A stretch of DNA of 64,000 nt from Chitinophaga pinensis DSM 2588 (GTDB taxonomy: Bacteria > Bacteroidota > Bacteroidia > Chitinophagales > Chitinophagaceae). Below, piece after piece: positions 9,159 to 18,717 of this stretch. Location of the stretch: the NCBI RefSeq assembly GCF_000024005.1, contig NC_013132.1, positions 3,280,001-3,344,000 of the forward strand, in the 5' to 3' direction. The position numbers and the translations under genes were made by a program. Every line of letters starts with the position of its first letter. Within the stretch, counting starts at the first letter, position 1. The notes under the pieces are model-generated. The model saw nothing but the letters and a program-made list of their open reading frames with translations. It made no database searches and was not told the DNA's origin.

Positions 9159-10421
9159 ATGAGCATAAGTATGAACAATAAAATAAAAAACCTCTTCGTA
9201 ATAACAATTGCAAGCGTGATGGTAGTAACCTTCAGCGCCTGCGGAGGAAAGAAAGCAGCAGAAACGAATACAACAGGAGAAGAAGGACATACAGAAAACG
9301 AAAATATAGTAGAGGTCACACCGGCACAATACCAGTCAGTCGGTGTGAAACTGGGTGCGGCTGAAATGAAAGCGATCAGTGGTCTGCTGAAAGTGAATGG
9401 CTATATTGATGTGCCTCCGCAAAACCTGGCAAGCGTCACCACACAAATGGGGGGAATCATCAAATCAACGCCGCTGTTACAGGGAAGTACGGTTAAAAAA
9501 GGAGAGGTGATAGCGGTACTGGAAAACCAGGACTATGTGCAGTTGCAGCAGGACTACCTGGAAAGTAAAAGCCAGCTGGAACTGACTGACGCGGAATACG
9601 AGCGCCAGCAGACACTCGCCAGCGAGAACGTAAACTCAAAAAAAGTCCTGCAGCAGGCAAAAGCACAATACCAGGTTGCCCAGGCAAGAGAAAGTGCGTT
9701 TCGCCAGCGCCTGCAGCTGATTAATATCGATGCGTCTTCGTTGACACCTTCCAACATACGGAGCCGTGTAAACGTCTATTCTCCCGTAAGTGGTTATGTA
9801 ACAAAAGTGAACGTTAATGGCGGGAAATTTGTTAATCCTAATGATGTGATGTTTGAAATAGTAGACGGCGCAGATCTTCATGTGGAGCTGAACGTATTCG
9901 AGAAAGATGCAGTCATGGTGAAACCCGGTCAGCGGGTACGCTTTACACTGGCGGGCGAAACGACTGAACAGATAGCAACCGTGCAGCTGGTGGGGCGGGA
10001 GATCAGACCTGATAAAACTGTCACTGTCCATGCAATTGCGGATGGCGGCAGTAAGGCATTCCTGCCGGGAACCTACCTGAAAGCCCTGATAGAAACCGGC
10101 GAAACGCAGGCGCTTGCCTTGCCGGAAAACGCCATTGTAGATTTCAGTGGAAAGAAATACATATTTGTCGAAACTGTGGCGCCGGCTGGTGAGCATACCT
10201 CTAAGGAAAAGGCATCTGCCAGTGGAGACATGGGGACGCCAGTAACAGGTACAGAAAAAATACACTATTTTGAAATGATCGAAATCGCTGTTGGGAATGC
10301 TGATGGAGGTTTTGTGCAGGTGGAACTACCAAAAGATAGAAATGTAAATGGTAAAATCGTTCTTAATGGTGCATACGACCTGTTGTCAAAACTAAAGAAC
10401 AGTGAAGAAGAAGGACATTAA
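9159..10421 (+). CDS. Efflux RND transporter periplasmic adaptor (CusB/CzcB type, lipoprotein)
   Basis: 420 residues. An N-terminal lipoprotein signal ends in VVTFSAC with lipidation expected at C28. It is followed by a flexible acidic linker, a barrel-sandwich/lipoyl half-motif (VPPQNLASVTTQMGGII), a helical hairpin (about 120-180, coiled coil rich in Q and E), the second lipoyl half (NVYSPVSGYVTKVNVNGG) and a beta barrel. It bridges the inner-membrane pump to the outer-membrane channel. Its ATG directly follows the pump's stop codon, showing tight translational coupling. M5 (9171) is an alternative start. A His/Glu-poor insert at 330-360 (HTSKEKASASGDMG) is absent from the second adaptor in this window. 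Confidence 0.94.
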   Translation: MSISMNNKIKNLFVITIASVMVVTFSACGGKKAAETNTTGEEGHTENENIVEVTPAQYQSVGVKLGAAEMKAISGLLKVNGYIDVPPQNLASVTTQMGGIIKSTPLLQGSTVKKGEVIAVLENQDYVQLQQDYLESKSQLELTDAEYERQQTLASENVNSKKVLQQAKAQYQVAQARESAFRQRLQLINIDASSLTPSNIRSRVNVYSPVSGYVTKVNVNGGKFVNPNDVMFEIVDGADLHVELNVFEKDAVMVKPGQRVRFTLAGETTEQIATVQLVGREIRPDKTVTVHAIADGGSKAFLPGTYLKALIETGETQALALPENAIVDFSGKKYIFVETVAPAGEHTSKEKASASGDMGTPVTGTEKIHYFEMIEIAVGNADGGFVQVELPKDRNVNGKIVLNGAYDLLSKLKNSEEEGH

Positions 10422-10492
10422 TGTTCTTCTTCCCTCCCTTAAATATGACCTGTAAAATCGCCTGTTATACCTGTTATTAACCTTAAAGTATC

Positions 10493-12526
10493 ATGAGTAA
10501 TAGTCAACACACGAATCATAAAGGACCGCACGAAGCGCATGATCATCAGCATGAACATGCGCATAAACATGGAGGTCTCTTCGGAGAAAGCACGGAATTG
10601 ATCTTCTCACTAATATGTGGCGCATTCCTCCTCGCAGGATTTCTGGATGAAAAGTTATTGCAGCTCCAACCTGCCTGGATTGGAATTGCCATTTTTGTGA
10701 TAGCCTACATTTTTGGTGCATTCTTCACCATAAAAGAAGCAGTAGAAAGTATCAGCAAAGGTCAGTTTGAAATTGATTTCCTCATGTTGGTGGCTGCTGC
10801 AGGTGCTGCTGCTTTGGGGGAGTGGGCAGAGGGTGCATTATTGTTATTCCTGTTTAGCCTGGGGCATTCGCTTGAACACATGGCTATGGAAAAAGCCCGG
10901 AAGTCAATTGAAGCACTGGCCGGCCTGGCGCCTAAAACGGCTTTGATACGTCGTAATGGATCGCAGGTCGAGGTGCCAGTAGAGGAATTAAAGAAAGGAG
11001 ATGTTGTATTGGTAAAACCCAATAGCAAAATACCGGCAGATGGTATTGTCGTATCGGGTACCAGTGCCGTAAACCAGGCGCCTGTCACCGGGGAAAGTAT
11101 ACCTGTTGAAAAGGTAGCGGTCTCTGATCCCGGAACAGATTATCCGGACGAAAAGAAAATCCCCGGACAGCATAAAGTATTTGCAGGAACAATCAATGGA
11201 GCCGCCGTCCTTGAGATCAAAACTTTAAAAGAAGCAAAAGACTCTACGTTGGCCCGTGTCGTGCAGATGGTAAAAGAAGCAGAACAGCAACAATCTCCCA
11301 CACAACAATTCACTAAGAGGATAGAAAGGTTTTATGTGCCGGCAGTATTGATATTGGTGACCTTACTGTTGTTTGCTTTTCTTGTCATCGATGAATCATT
11401 CAGCAAAAGCTTTTATCGCGCCATGGCTGTACTGGTGGCTGCAAGTCCTTGTGCGCTGGCTATTTCAACGCCAAGTGCGGTTTTAAGTGGTGTAGCAAGA
11501 GCTGCCAGACAAGGAGTGTTAATCAAAGGTGGACGTCCCCTGGAAGATCTTGGCGTATTGACGGCACTGGCATTTGATAAAACAGGTACACTGACAGAAG
11601 GAAAACCCAGGCTGAACACCATCGTCACACTGAATGGAACCAGCGAGAAGGAACTTTTAAGGGTAGCTGTTGCCGTAGAAAAGCAAAGCGATCATCCACT
11701 GGCATCTGCCATTGTAAAAGGTGGTATGGAGAAGTTGGGGAATACCAGCATCGAAGATGCAGACAATGTAAAAGCCGTCATGGGAAAAGGGGTAGAGGCC
11801 GGCCTGAAAGGAGAGAAGGTCTGGATAGGTAACGACGAACTATTTAAAGCTATCGGAGGCGCTGATATACCAGCAGATATCACACAGAAAATAGCAGCGT
11901 TACAGCAGGAAGGAAATACCGCCATGCTGGTCCGTAAGGGAGATATTTATCTCGGTATATTGGGTGTAATGGATCTGCCAAGACCGGAAGCCGCATCTGT
12001 ACTCAGCGAATTAAAAGAGATGGGCATCAAAAAGATGGTCATGCTGACGGGTGATAACCAACTCGTTGCCGATGCGGTAGCTAAAAAGATCGGCATTACG
12101 GAAGCACGGGGAAGCCTACTGCCGGAAGAAAAGGTCGCCGCCATTGATGAATTACGGAAACAGGAAAACAAACTGGCGATGGTAGGTGATGGGGTGAATG
12201 ACGCCCCTGCAATGGCCAAAAGCACCGTCGGAATTGCCATGGGAGCCGCCGGTAGTGATGTGGCCCTGGAAACGGCAGACATTGCCTTAATGGCCGATAA
12301 AATTGATAATCTGCCCTTTGCAATCGGGCTGAGTCGGAAAAGCAAAGCCGTGATCCGGCAGAACCTGGTTGTCAGCCTCGGCGTAGTGGCCATCCTAATA
12401 CCCCTGACGATCTCCGGTGTCGCCAATATCGGTCCGGCTATCATCGCACACGAAGGATCAACCCTGTTGGTGGTCTTTAATGCCTTACGTTTACTTGTGT
12501 ACAAAAGAAATATGAACAACAGATAA
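10493..12526 (+). CDS. Heavy-metal translocating P1B-type ATPase (P1B-4-like)
   Basis: 677 residues. The N-terminus has no CxxC metal-binding domain but a His-rich tail (HEAHDHQHEHAHKH). Core motifs are all present: TGES in the actuator domain, phosphorylated D362 in DKTGTLTEG, HP (SDHPLASAIVKG), MLTGDN and GDGVNDAPA. The transport motif is S318-P319-C320 rather than CPC, and the last helix carries H653-E-G-S with NALRLL. Together these match the P1B-4 group (Co2+, and in some members Ni, Zn or Fe efflux). It lies 71 bases after the adaptor in the same direction, so cytosol-to-periplasm export by the ATPase would feed the RND pump. The exact metal cannot be read from sequence. Confidence 0.93.
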   Translation: MSNSQHTNHKGPHEAHDHQHEHAHKHGGLFGESTELIFSLICGAFLLAGFLDEKLLQLQPAWIGIAIFVIAYIFGAFFTIKEAVESISKGQFEIDFLMLVAAAGAAALGEWAEGALLLFLFSLGHSLEHMAMEKARKSIEALAGLAPKTALIRRNGSQVEVPVEELKKGDVVLVKPNSKIPADGIVVSGTSAVNQAPVTGESIPVEKVAVSDPGTDYPDEKKIPGQHKVFAGTINGAAVLEIKTLKEAKDSTLARVVQMVKEAEQQQSPTQQFTKRIERFYVPAVLILVTLLLFAFLVIDESFSKSFYRAMAVLVAASPCALAISTPSAVLSGVARAARQGVLIKGGRPLEDLGVLTALAFDKTGTLTEGKPRLNTIVTLNGTSEKELLRVAVAVEKQSDHPLASAIVKGGMEKLGNTSIEDADNVKAVMGKGVEAGLKGEKVWIGNDELFKAIGGADIPADITQKIAALQQEGNTAMLVRKGDIYLGILGVMDLPRPEAASVLSELKEMGIKKMVMLTGDNQLVADAVAKKIGITEARGSLLPEEKVAAIDELRKQENKLAMVGDGVNDAPAMAKSTVGIAMGAAGSDVALETADIALMADKIDNLPFAIGLSRKSKAVIRQNLVVSLGVVAILIPLTISGVANIGPAIIAHEGSTLLVVFNALRLLVYKRNMNNR

Positions 12527-12595
12527 GTATGCAGGGGACTTATATCTGGTAATTTACCTTCACAATCTTACCTTTAAGTCCGAACTAACAAGCCC

Positions 12596-14914
12596 ATGCA
12601 TCTGGAATTGAATATGAACAAACTACTTTTAACCGTTTCCTGTGTTCTTGCAGCCAGCCAGCTGTATGCGCAGCAAGCGCTGACGGCCGACAACTACCGC
12701 TTCGCCGAAAGCCGGCTTATTTATAACACCTCCCAGCTGATAGACAACCTTCCGGTCGCACCCGAGTGGCTGGAAGATGGCAGGTGCTGGTACCGTACAT
12801 TAACGGCCCGCGGTGCTGAGTTTATTCTCGTCAATCCGGCTAAAGCAACCCGTACTGCCGCTTTCGATCATGAGAAACTGGCAGCAGCGCTATCCCGGGC
12901 AACAGGTAAAACCTATCAGGCCTACGCATTGCCCTTCCGCAGTTTCCGATTTATAAACGCTGATAAAAGTATCAGTTTTAATGTAGCAGGGGATGCCTGG
13001 ACTTGTGACTTACAGTCTTATCAATGTCAGAAAGCTAAGCAGACAACTGAAAATAGTGTGACTTACGGTCCCAATGAAGTAGTCTCCCCTGATGGTCGTC
13101 TCGCAGCCTTTATAAAAGACGATAACTTATGGGTGCGCGAAATCTCCGGTGGTGCTGAACGTGCATTGACCACAGATGGCATAAAGGACTTCGGATACGC
13201 CACTGACAATGCCGGCTGGCACAGCAGCGATAAACCCGTATTACGCTGGTCACATGACTCCCGTAAAATTGCCACCTTCAAACAGGACCAGCGCCAGGTA
13301 AGCGATATGTACCTCGTTACTACTAATATCGGTAAACCAGTGCTGAAAGCCTGGAAATACCCATTAGCAGGAGATCCGGTGATTGCCATGATCCACCGGG
13401 TGATCATTGATGTTGATCAGGCAAAAGTGATTCCGATACAGGTACCGGCCGATCCGCATCGTGGCACCCTCAGTGATGATATTTCTTCCAGCGGCACCTT
13501 CGACGATGTTGACTGGAGTGATGATAATACCGAACTGGCATTCGTATCTACCTCACGGAATCACAAACAGGAGAAACTGCGTATCGCTAACGCAGCTACC
13601 GGCGCAGTACGTGAAGTGCTGGAAGAAAACGTAGCTACCCAGTTTGAATCCGGACAAGATGCGATCAACTGGCATTATCTGAAGAAAACGAATGAAATTA
13701 TCTGGTATAGCGAACGTGATGACTGGGGACACTTGTACCTCTATGATGCAACAACCGGACGTGTAAAGAACCAGATCACCAAAGGACAATGGCTGGTTAC
13801 CAGCGTGCAGCGGGTCGATGAAAAGAATAGAATGATATTCTTTAACGCCTGTGGTCTGGATGCGCATAACCCTTATTTCAGCCATTTTTGTAAAGTAAAT
13901 TTTGATGGCAGCGGCTTCACTGATCTGACACCTGAGACGGGCAACCACAAACTGAGCTTCTCTCCCGATGAACAATACTTCGTGGATAGCTATTCTCAAC
14001 CAGACGTTCCTCCAATCACTGTTTTACGCAACCTGAAAGGTAAATTGATGGTGAGCCTGGAAAAGACCGATATCTCACGCCTGACAGCTACTGGCTGGAA
14101 AGCGCCTGTGCCTTTCTCCGTAAAAGCCCACGATGGGAAAACCGACATTTATGGTGTAATGTTTACGCCGACTCATCTCGATAGCCAAAAGAAATATCCT
14201 ATTATTGATTATATCTACCCTGGTCCGCAGGGAGGTGGCGTACGTGACTGGTCTTTCCTGCCAGCCCGTCTGGACCACCAGGCGCTCGCAGAGCTTGGAT
14301 TCATTGTGATGGTACTGGAAGGAACCAGTAACCCGCTCCGCAGTAAAAGTTACCATGATATGAACTACGGTAACATGGCAGAAAATACGCTGCCTGATCA
14401 GATCACCGGTATACGTCAACTGGCAGCCCGTTACACCTACATCGACACCAGCCGCGTAGGTATCTGGGGCCACTCCGGAGGAGGTTTCGCCACTGCCGCC
14501 GCATTATTCCGTTATCCGGATTTCTTCAAGGTAGGTATCTCAGAATCAGGTAACCACGAAAATCGTAGCTATGAAGATGATTGGGGAGAGCGTTATAATG
14601 GATTGACATCCGAGTCAGACTATGCCAAACAGGCAAATGCCCTCTATGCCGGTAACCTGAAAGGAAAACTGTTGCTGGCACATGGTATGATGGATGATAA
14701 TGTGCCTCCTTATAACACTTTACTGGTGATAGATGCGTTGACAAAAGCCAATAAGGACTATGATCTGATCGTATTCCCACATGCCAGACATGGTTTCGCA
14801 GGAGATGGACCTTACATGATGCGCCGCAGATGGGATTATTTTGTTCGTAACCTGCTTCACCAGGAGCCGCCAAAAGAATACCAGCTAATGAGCAAACAGG
14901 ATCCGAGGAATTAA
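12596..14914 (+). CDS. S9 family peptidase (dipeptidyl-peptidase IV type)
   Basis: 772 residues. A signal peptide (MNKLLLTVSCVLAASQLYAQ, starting at residue 7) sends it to the periplasm; ATG 12614 is therefore an equally good start. Residues 60-480 are the DPP-IV N-terminal beta-propeller. The C-terminal alpha/beta-hydrolase domain has a complete triad: S627 in GIWGHSGGGFA, D700 in HGMMDDNVPP and H732 in HARHGF, with spacing like that of human DPP4 (630/708/740). It would release N-terminal Xaa-Pro or similar dipeptides. It follows the ATPase by about 70 bases but has its own TACCTTTA-like promoter element upstream, so it is probably not part of the metal operon. Confidence 0.93.
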   Translation: MHLELNMNKLLLTVSCVLAASQLYAQQALTADNYRFAESRLIYNTSQLIDNLPVAPEWLEDGRCWYRTLTARGAEFILVNPAKATRTAAFDHEKLAAALSRATGKTYQAYALPFRSFRFINADKSISFNVAGDAWTCDLQSYQCQKAKQTTENSVTYGPNEVVSPDGRLAAFIKDDNLWVREISGGAERALTTDGIKDFGYATDNAGWHSSDKPVLRWSHDSRKIATFKQDQRQVSDMYLVTTNIGKPVLKAWKYPLAGDPVIAMIHRVIIDVDQAKVIPIQVPADPHRGTLSDDISSSGTFDDVDWSDDNTELAFVSTSRNHKQEKLRIANAATGAVREVLEENVATQFESGQDAINWHYLKKTNEIIWYSERDDWGHLYLYDATTGRVKNQITKGQWLVTSVQRVDEKNRMIFFNACGLDAHNPYFSHFCKVNFDGSGFTDLTPETGNHKLSFSPDEQYFVDSYSQPDVPPITVLRNLKGKLMVSLEKTDISRLTATGWKAPVPFSVKAHDGKTDIYGVMFTPTHLDSQKKYPIIDYIYPGPQGGGVRDWSFLPARLDHQALAELGFIVMVLEGTSNPLRSKSYHDMNYGNMAENTLPDQITGIRQLAARYTYIDTSRVGIWGHSGGGFATAAALFRYPDFFKVGISESGNHENRSYEDDWGERYNGLTSESDYAKQANALYAGNLKGKLLLAHGMMDDNVPPYNTLLVIDALTKANKDYDLIVFPHARHGFAGDGPYMMRRRWDYFVRNLLHQEPPKEYQLMSKQDPRN

Positions 14915-15145
14915 CCCTGTTGGGCCAGACCTCGTAGAAATGATGTGGTAGGCAAAAAAAGCACTTCCCTAAGGATGCAGAATTGTTCCTTATACCTGGT
15001 GTAATAATGGCCTGCACATTAAGTAAATATTACACTTCGTACGGGTGCTATATTGCACCACTTTAATTAATAAACAATTAAACTATTATAAACTTGCGTC
15101 AAACCGCGCGCGAAGTTTAGCGATCAGAAAATAGTAGAAATACTG

Positions 15146-15174
15146 AAAAGCTCCTGTAATTACAGGGGCTTTTT
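15146..15174. terminator. Palindromic terminator hairpin
   Basis: AAAAGCTCCTGTAA pairs with TTACAGGGGCTTTT with a single wobble. T-rich and A-rich flanks allow it to act in either direction. It lies about 230 bases after the S9 peptidase. Confidence 0.65.
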
Positions 15175-15480
15175 AATTTCAATACAATCGAGTTTTAAGT
15201 ACCCAAATTTTGACTGTTGAATGTTTTGTGTTTTAGGGGGTGCCTGTATTTAGTGGCTTAAAGGGGCTCCTTTTGATGTTTTTGTAGATGTGGATCAGAA
15301 ATAAAACCGGGACGGTCGCGTTACTGCTTAGCGAATCCGATGTGCAAAATTACCCATCGTATGGAGCTTCTCCCTATATACTCCGTGTATAAGCATGCAT
15401 ACGTCGTGTATGAAGTATGTTATCAAGGGCCGGAGTAAACAAATGGCTTATCGCGCTATTATACCTGACCTGCATTATGT

Positions 15481-15520
15481 AAAAGCTCCTGCTCCCAGGA
15501 ATTGGTATGGGAGCTTTTTA
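15481..15520 (+). terminator. Terminator-like hairpin
   Basis: AAAAGCTCC (15481-15489) pairs with GGAGCTTTT (15510-15518) and is followed by T residues. The arms repeat those of the hairpin at 15146, but no gene between the two is recognised. Confidence 0.55.
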
Positions 15521-15714
15521 AACCCACGGCCGGCTATAAAAATAATGATCAGACCATTTATTCCCGGTACTAATGACCATATCCAGGATTTGTAATTACT
15601 ATTAATCACAGGTTGGGAGATACCCACGCTGATTTTTTTGTAAAAGTAAAAGCACATCCTCTCACAGGGATGGCTAACATTGATACTATTGAGGCATAGT
15701 TGAAATTCATAAAT

Positions 15715-15739
15715 ATTACGTTGACAAGGCTAACGTAAT
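15715..15739. promoter_or_regulatory. Inverted repeat upstream of NmrA-like gene (possible operator)
   Basis: ATTACGTT (15715-15722) and AACGTAAT (15732-15739) form a perfect inverted repeat around a 9-base spacer, 48 bases before the NmrA-type start. The arrangement suits a dimeric regulator. Its owner is unknown; the GlxA/AraC genes downstream are candidates. Confidence 0.45.
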
Positions 15740-15786
15740 GCTTCACAGGATGTATGACCTCTGATCTAAAGCAAAAACATACAGAT

Positions 15787-16665
15787 ATGAATAAGCAATT
15801 CAAAGTTTTGGTGACCGGGGCAACAGGCAAGAGCGGCGGAAGTGCTGTTGAAGAGTTGCTCAGGTTGGGCTTTCCGGTGAGGGCCTTAGTACATAGTCAG
15901 GACGAACGTTCCGAGAAGCTTGCAGCTCGGGGGGTGGAAATAGTAGTAGGAGATTTATTGCGGTTTGATGATATGTCAGCAGCAATGAAGGGTATTGATA
16001 CCGCGTATTTCTGTTTCCCGGTCCTGACACCGGGCGTTTTGCCGGCAACGGCTTATTTCGCCCAGGCAGCCCGAGAGGCGGGGCTTAAAGGTATCGTTAA
16101 TATGTCTCAGGTATCGGCCAGACGTAATGCTAAAAGTAACGCTGCTCAGGACCATTGGTTGGGTGAAAGGTTACTGGACATGTCAGGTGTGCCAGTGACG
16201 CACTTGAGACCGACTTTTTTTGATGATTGGTTTTTATACATCCGGGAAGATATCCGGCAAAACAATATAATTAAGCTGCCCTTTGGAAAAGGTCGCTGGG
16301 CTCCGGTGGATTCTGATGATCTTGGACGTGTCGTGGCCGCAATTCTTGTAAATCCCGGTGAATATGCGGGTAAAACCCTTAATCTCTATGGCCCTGAAGA
16401 ATATGATGTGTTTGAGATGAGCGAAATTCTTTCGGATGTACTGGGTCGGAAAATTACCTACGATCCGGTCAGCATACAGGAATTTACTAAAGCAGACGCT
16501 GAAAAAGGAGCTCATACTCATTTTACCCAGCATGTCACCCATGTTGCGCAGGATTGTCTTGATGGCATATTTGCAGGTACAAATGATAATGTAGCATCGA
16601 TCACTGGCCAGAAACCAACAACACTTGCTGAATTTTTCGCGAGAACGAGAGCAGCATTCGAATAA
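15787..16665 (+). CDS. NmrA-like NAD(P)-binding family protein
   Basis: 292 residues from ATG 15787 (MNKQFKVLVTGATGKSGG); an in-frame ATG at 15754 would add 11 residues that do not fit the family. The N-terminus has the Rossmann dinucleotide motif TGATGKSG, followed by a single-domain atypical SDR fold with VVGDLLRFDDM and a LRPTFFDDWF segment typical of NmrA/HSCARG-type proteins. It lacks the YxxxK catalytic pair, so it may be an NADP(H)-sensing protein or a quinone oxidoreductase-like enzyme rather than a classical dehydrogenase. An SDR gene follows 84 bases downstream. Confidence 0.88.
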   Translation: MNKQFKVLVTGATGKSGGSAVEELLRLGFPVRALVHSQDERSEKLAARGVEIVVGDLLRFDDMSAAMKGIDTAYFCFPVLTPGVLPATAYFAQAAREAGLKGIVNMSQVSARRNAKSNAAQDHWLGERLLDMSGVPVTHLRPTFFDDWFLYIREDIRQNNIIKLPFGKGRWAPVDSDDLGRVVAAILVNPGEYAGKTLNLYGPEEYDVFEMSEILSDVLGRKITYDPVSIQEFTKADAEKGAHTHFTQHVTHVAQDCLDGIFAGTNDNVASITGQKPTTLAEFFARTRAAFE

Positions 16666-16749
16666 TCAATAATGATTGCCCTACCAGGGGGCAGATCGAA
16701 ATCCGATAGGTTTTAAATAATGGAATAGTCTAATAAATAAAATATAATT

Positions 16750-17592
16750 ATGGAACAGAAAATATGGTTTGTAACAGGTGCGAGTAAAGGATTCGGTTTA
16801 GAGATCGTAAAAGCGGTACTTGCTGCCGGAGATAAAGTGGTTGCTACTGTCAGAGGTAATGTGGAACAATTGGAAGCCGCATTGGGAAATGTCCCTGAGC
16901 TGCTGGTTGTGAATATGGATGTAGTAAATGAACAGGAAGTTCAGCAGGCTGTTGGTACAGCGATAACAAGGTTTGGAAGACTGGATGTGGTTGTAAATAA
17001 TGCAGGTTTTGGCATTGTGGCTGCCATCGAGGAAGCTTCCGATGAAGAGACGAGAAAACAATACGATACAAATGTATTCGGGCTGCTGAATGTAGTGCGG
17101 GCTGTGTTACCGCATTTGCGCCGGCACCGTTCAGGACATATTATCAATTTCTCTTCCTTGTTTGGGTATGGTGCTATCCCGGGATTCGCACTATATGGGT
17201 CTACTAAATTTGCTGTGGAAGGTATCTCTGAAGGATTGGCGCTCGAGCTGGCCCCTTTTAATATAAAAGTCACTTCGCTGGCGCCCGGATTATTTCGTAC
17301 TCAATTCCTGAGTACCGGCTCCCATGTTTATGCAACAAATCCGATTGCAGATTATGAATCAACCGCAGTAGGACAGATGAAAAGTCTGCCCGCCTCCCTG
17401 CATGGTAATCAGTCGGGAGATCCGGCTAAATTGGCAAAAGTGGTCGTTGAGCTGGCCGGAGTGGAGAATCCCCCTGTTCATCTGCCCGTAGGTAAGGACG
17501 CCCTGGAGATATATAGGTCCGGCAGAGCGAAAACAGATGAAGAGATCAATGCCTGGGTGGGGAAATTCAGTGCTACTGAAATAGATAGCTAA
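16750..17592 (+). CDS. Classical SDR family oxidoreductase
   Basis: 280 residues. Cofactor motif TGASKGFG near residues 9-16, NNAG near residue 80, and the catalytic triad S136, Y149 and K153 (FSSLFGYG then LYGSTKFAVEG). It resembles the group of SDRs often annotated as oxidoreductases acting on ketones or aldehydes, with a C-terminal extension ending in EINAWVGKF. Substrate unknown. It sits between the NmrA-like gene and a GlxA-type regulator whose promoter begins right after it, so the regulator may control this pair. Confidence 0.92.
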   Translation: MEQKIWFVTGASKGFGLEIVKAVLAAGDKVVATVRGNVEQLEAALGNVPELLVVNMDVVNEQEVQQAVGTAITRFGRLDVVVNNAGFGIVAAIEEASDEETRKQYDTNVFGLLNVVRAVLPHLRRHRSGHIINFSSLFGYGAIPGFALYGSTKFAVEGISEGLALELAPFNIKVTSLAPGLFRTQFLSTGSHVYATNPIADYESTAVGQMKSLPASLHGNQSGDPAKLAKVVVELAGVENPPVHLPVGKDALEIYRSGRAKTDEEINAWVGKFSATEIDS

Positions 17593-17612
17593 ATTAGTAC
17601 GAAAAAGACCAG

Positions 17613-17670
17613 ATGTCCTAAATTGTATAAAATATGTCCTTTGGGGCAAATTTCCTGGTCTTTAAATTTG
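17613..17670 (+). promoter_or_regulatory. Bacteroidota-type promoter with paired direct repeats before glxA-like gene
   Basis: TTTG at 17640-17643 and TAAATTTG at 17663-17670 match the -33/-7 consensus with 19 bases between. The -7 box ends 4 bases before ATG 17675, so the transcript would be leaderless or nearly so. Upstream, ATGTCCT occurs twice as a direct repeat (17613-17619, 17634-17640), 21 bases apart, and AAAGACCAG/CTGGTCTTT (17604-17612, 17655-17663) brackets the region. Two repeats one helical register apart suit an AraC-type activator. Confidence 0.6.
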
Positions 17671-17674
17671 GACA

Positions 17675-18709
17675 ATGATTAATGAATCTATTAGCGCTAA
17701 TCATACCGGAACAAAGAAGAAAGTCGTAATCGTAGCCCTTACCGGACAAATGCTCATTGATTTTGCCGGTCCGTCAGATGTATTTACGAATGCGGATAAA
17801 TGCCTGCTGGAGCTGGGAAACAAAGAGGGGTATGATATTTCAGTTGTCGCACCTACGCGTGACAGGAAGATTCGTACGACTACAGGCATGGAAATTAATT
17901 TCCAGACCTGTGCGATGGACATTGATACGCTGATAGACACATTGATCGTAGCCGGAGAAGATCACCTGGAACCTGTAGCCAGCGATCTGGAACCATTTTA
18001 TCAGTGGCTCGCAGGAAAGAATGAGCATAATACGCGTCGGATCGCCTCCGTATGTATCGGGGCTTTTGCCCTGGCGAAAGTTGGATTACTGAATGGGCGG
18101 AAAGCCACGACACACTGGTCAATGCTTGACCAGTTAAAGAAGGAGTATCCGCAGATAGAAGTCGATCCGGACGCATTTTTTACCCGGGACAGAAATGTTT
18201 ATTGTTCAGCGGGCGTTTCATCAGGAATTGATCTCGCACTATCACTCGTTGAAGAAGATTTCGGACGGGATATTGCCAACAGGGTTGCCAGACAGCTCGT
18301 GTTTTATCTGAACAGACCCGGTTCCCAGGCGCAGTTTGGAAATCTATTGCCTGCATATGAAGGAGCCAACATCGGAAAAAAATTACAGGACTGGCTTGAA
18401 GAACATCTGCATGAACCAATAGATGTAGGCAGAATAGCCGATCATTTTAATATGAGTGTCCGTAACCTTACACGGGTAGTGCAAAAACAAACGGGGATGC
18501 CCCCGGCGAAGTTTATAGAAAAGATGAGGGTGGAAAAAGCCCGGAAATACCTGGAAGATACTGACATGCCACTGGAGAGGATCGCAGAACATTGTGGACT
18601 GGGCAATCTGGTATCCATGCGTAGGATGTTCTTACGCCATCTGATGACAACACCGTCTGATTACCGGCGTGTTTTCCGTACTTCTTTAAATCGTTCTAAT
18701 CTATACTGA
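17675..18709 (+). CDS. GlxA-type transcriptional regulator (DJ-1/PfpI domain plus AraC HTH)
   Basis: 344 residues. Residues 15-210 form a DJ-1/PfpI-like domain with the nucleophile-elbow cysteine C127 in ASVCIGAFALAKVGLLNG, followed by an AraC-type double helix-turn-helix (about 235-335: EPIDVGRIADHFNMSVRNLTRVV and the RIAEHCGLGNLVSMRRMF segment). Such proteins respond to small metabolites. It has its own promoter with direct repeats and is followed 8 bases later by a second AraC regulator, so the two are co-transcribed. The target is likely the NmrA/SDR pair upstream, which is inference from position. Confidence 0.92.
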   Translation: MINESISANHTGTKKKVVIVALTGQMLIDFAGPSDVFTNADKCLLELGNKEGYDISVVAPTRDRKIRTTTGMEINFQTCAMDIDTLIDTLIVAGEDHLEPVASDLEPFYQWLAGKNEHNTRRIASVCIGAFALAKVGLLNGRKATTHWSMLDQLKKEYPQIEVDPDAFFTRDRNVYCSAGVSSGIDLALSLVEEDFGRDIANRVARQLVFYLNRPGSQAQFGNLLPAYEGANIGKKLQDWLEEHLHEPIDVGRIADHFNMSVRNLTRVVQKQTGMPPAKFIEKMRVEKARKYLEDTDMPLERIAEHCGLGNLVSMRRMFLRHLMTTPSDYRRVFRTSLNRSNLY

Positions 18710-18717
18710 TACCCCAC

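Larger units (their letters stand above)
14915..15786. other. Long gene-poor interval with two terminator hairpins
   Basis: No convincing gene is seen in about 870 bases. It contains two hairpins built on the same AAAAGCTCC/GGxGCTTTT arms (listed separately) and an inverted repeat before the NmrA gene. Short open frames here (for example 15395-15595) have no ribosome site and no protein-like composition. The interval between the two hairpins may be a decayed gene, as nothing recognisable remains. Confidence 0.5.

Noticed and set aside
9636..10265. 209-codon minus-strand frame
   Set aside because: Antisense to the adaptor gene, no family motif.
15395..15595. 66-codon plus frame MHTSCMKYVIKGRSKQM
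   Set aside because: Crosses a terminator hairpin and lacks a start site or protein-like pattern.
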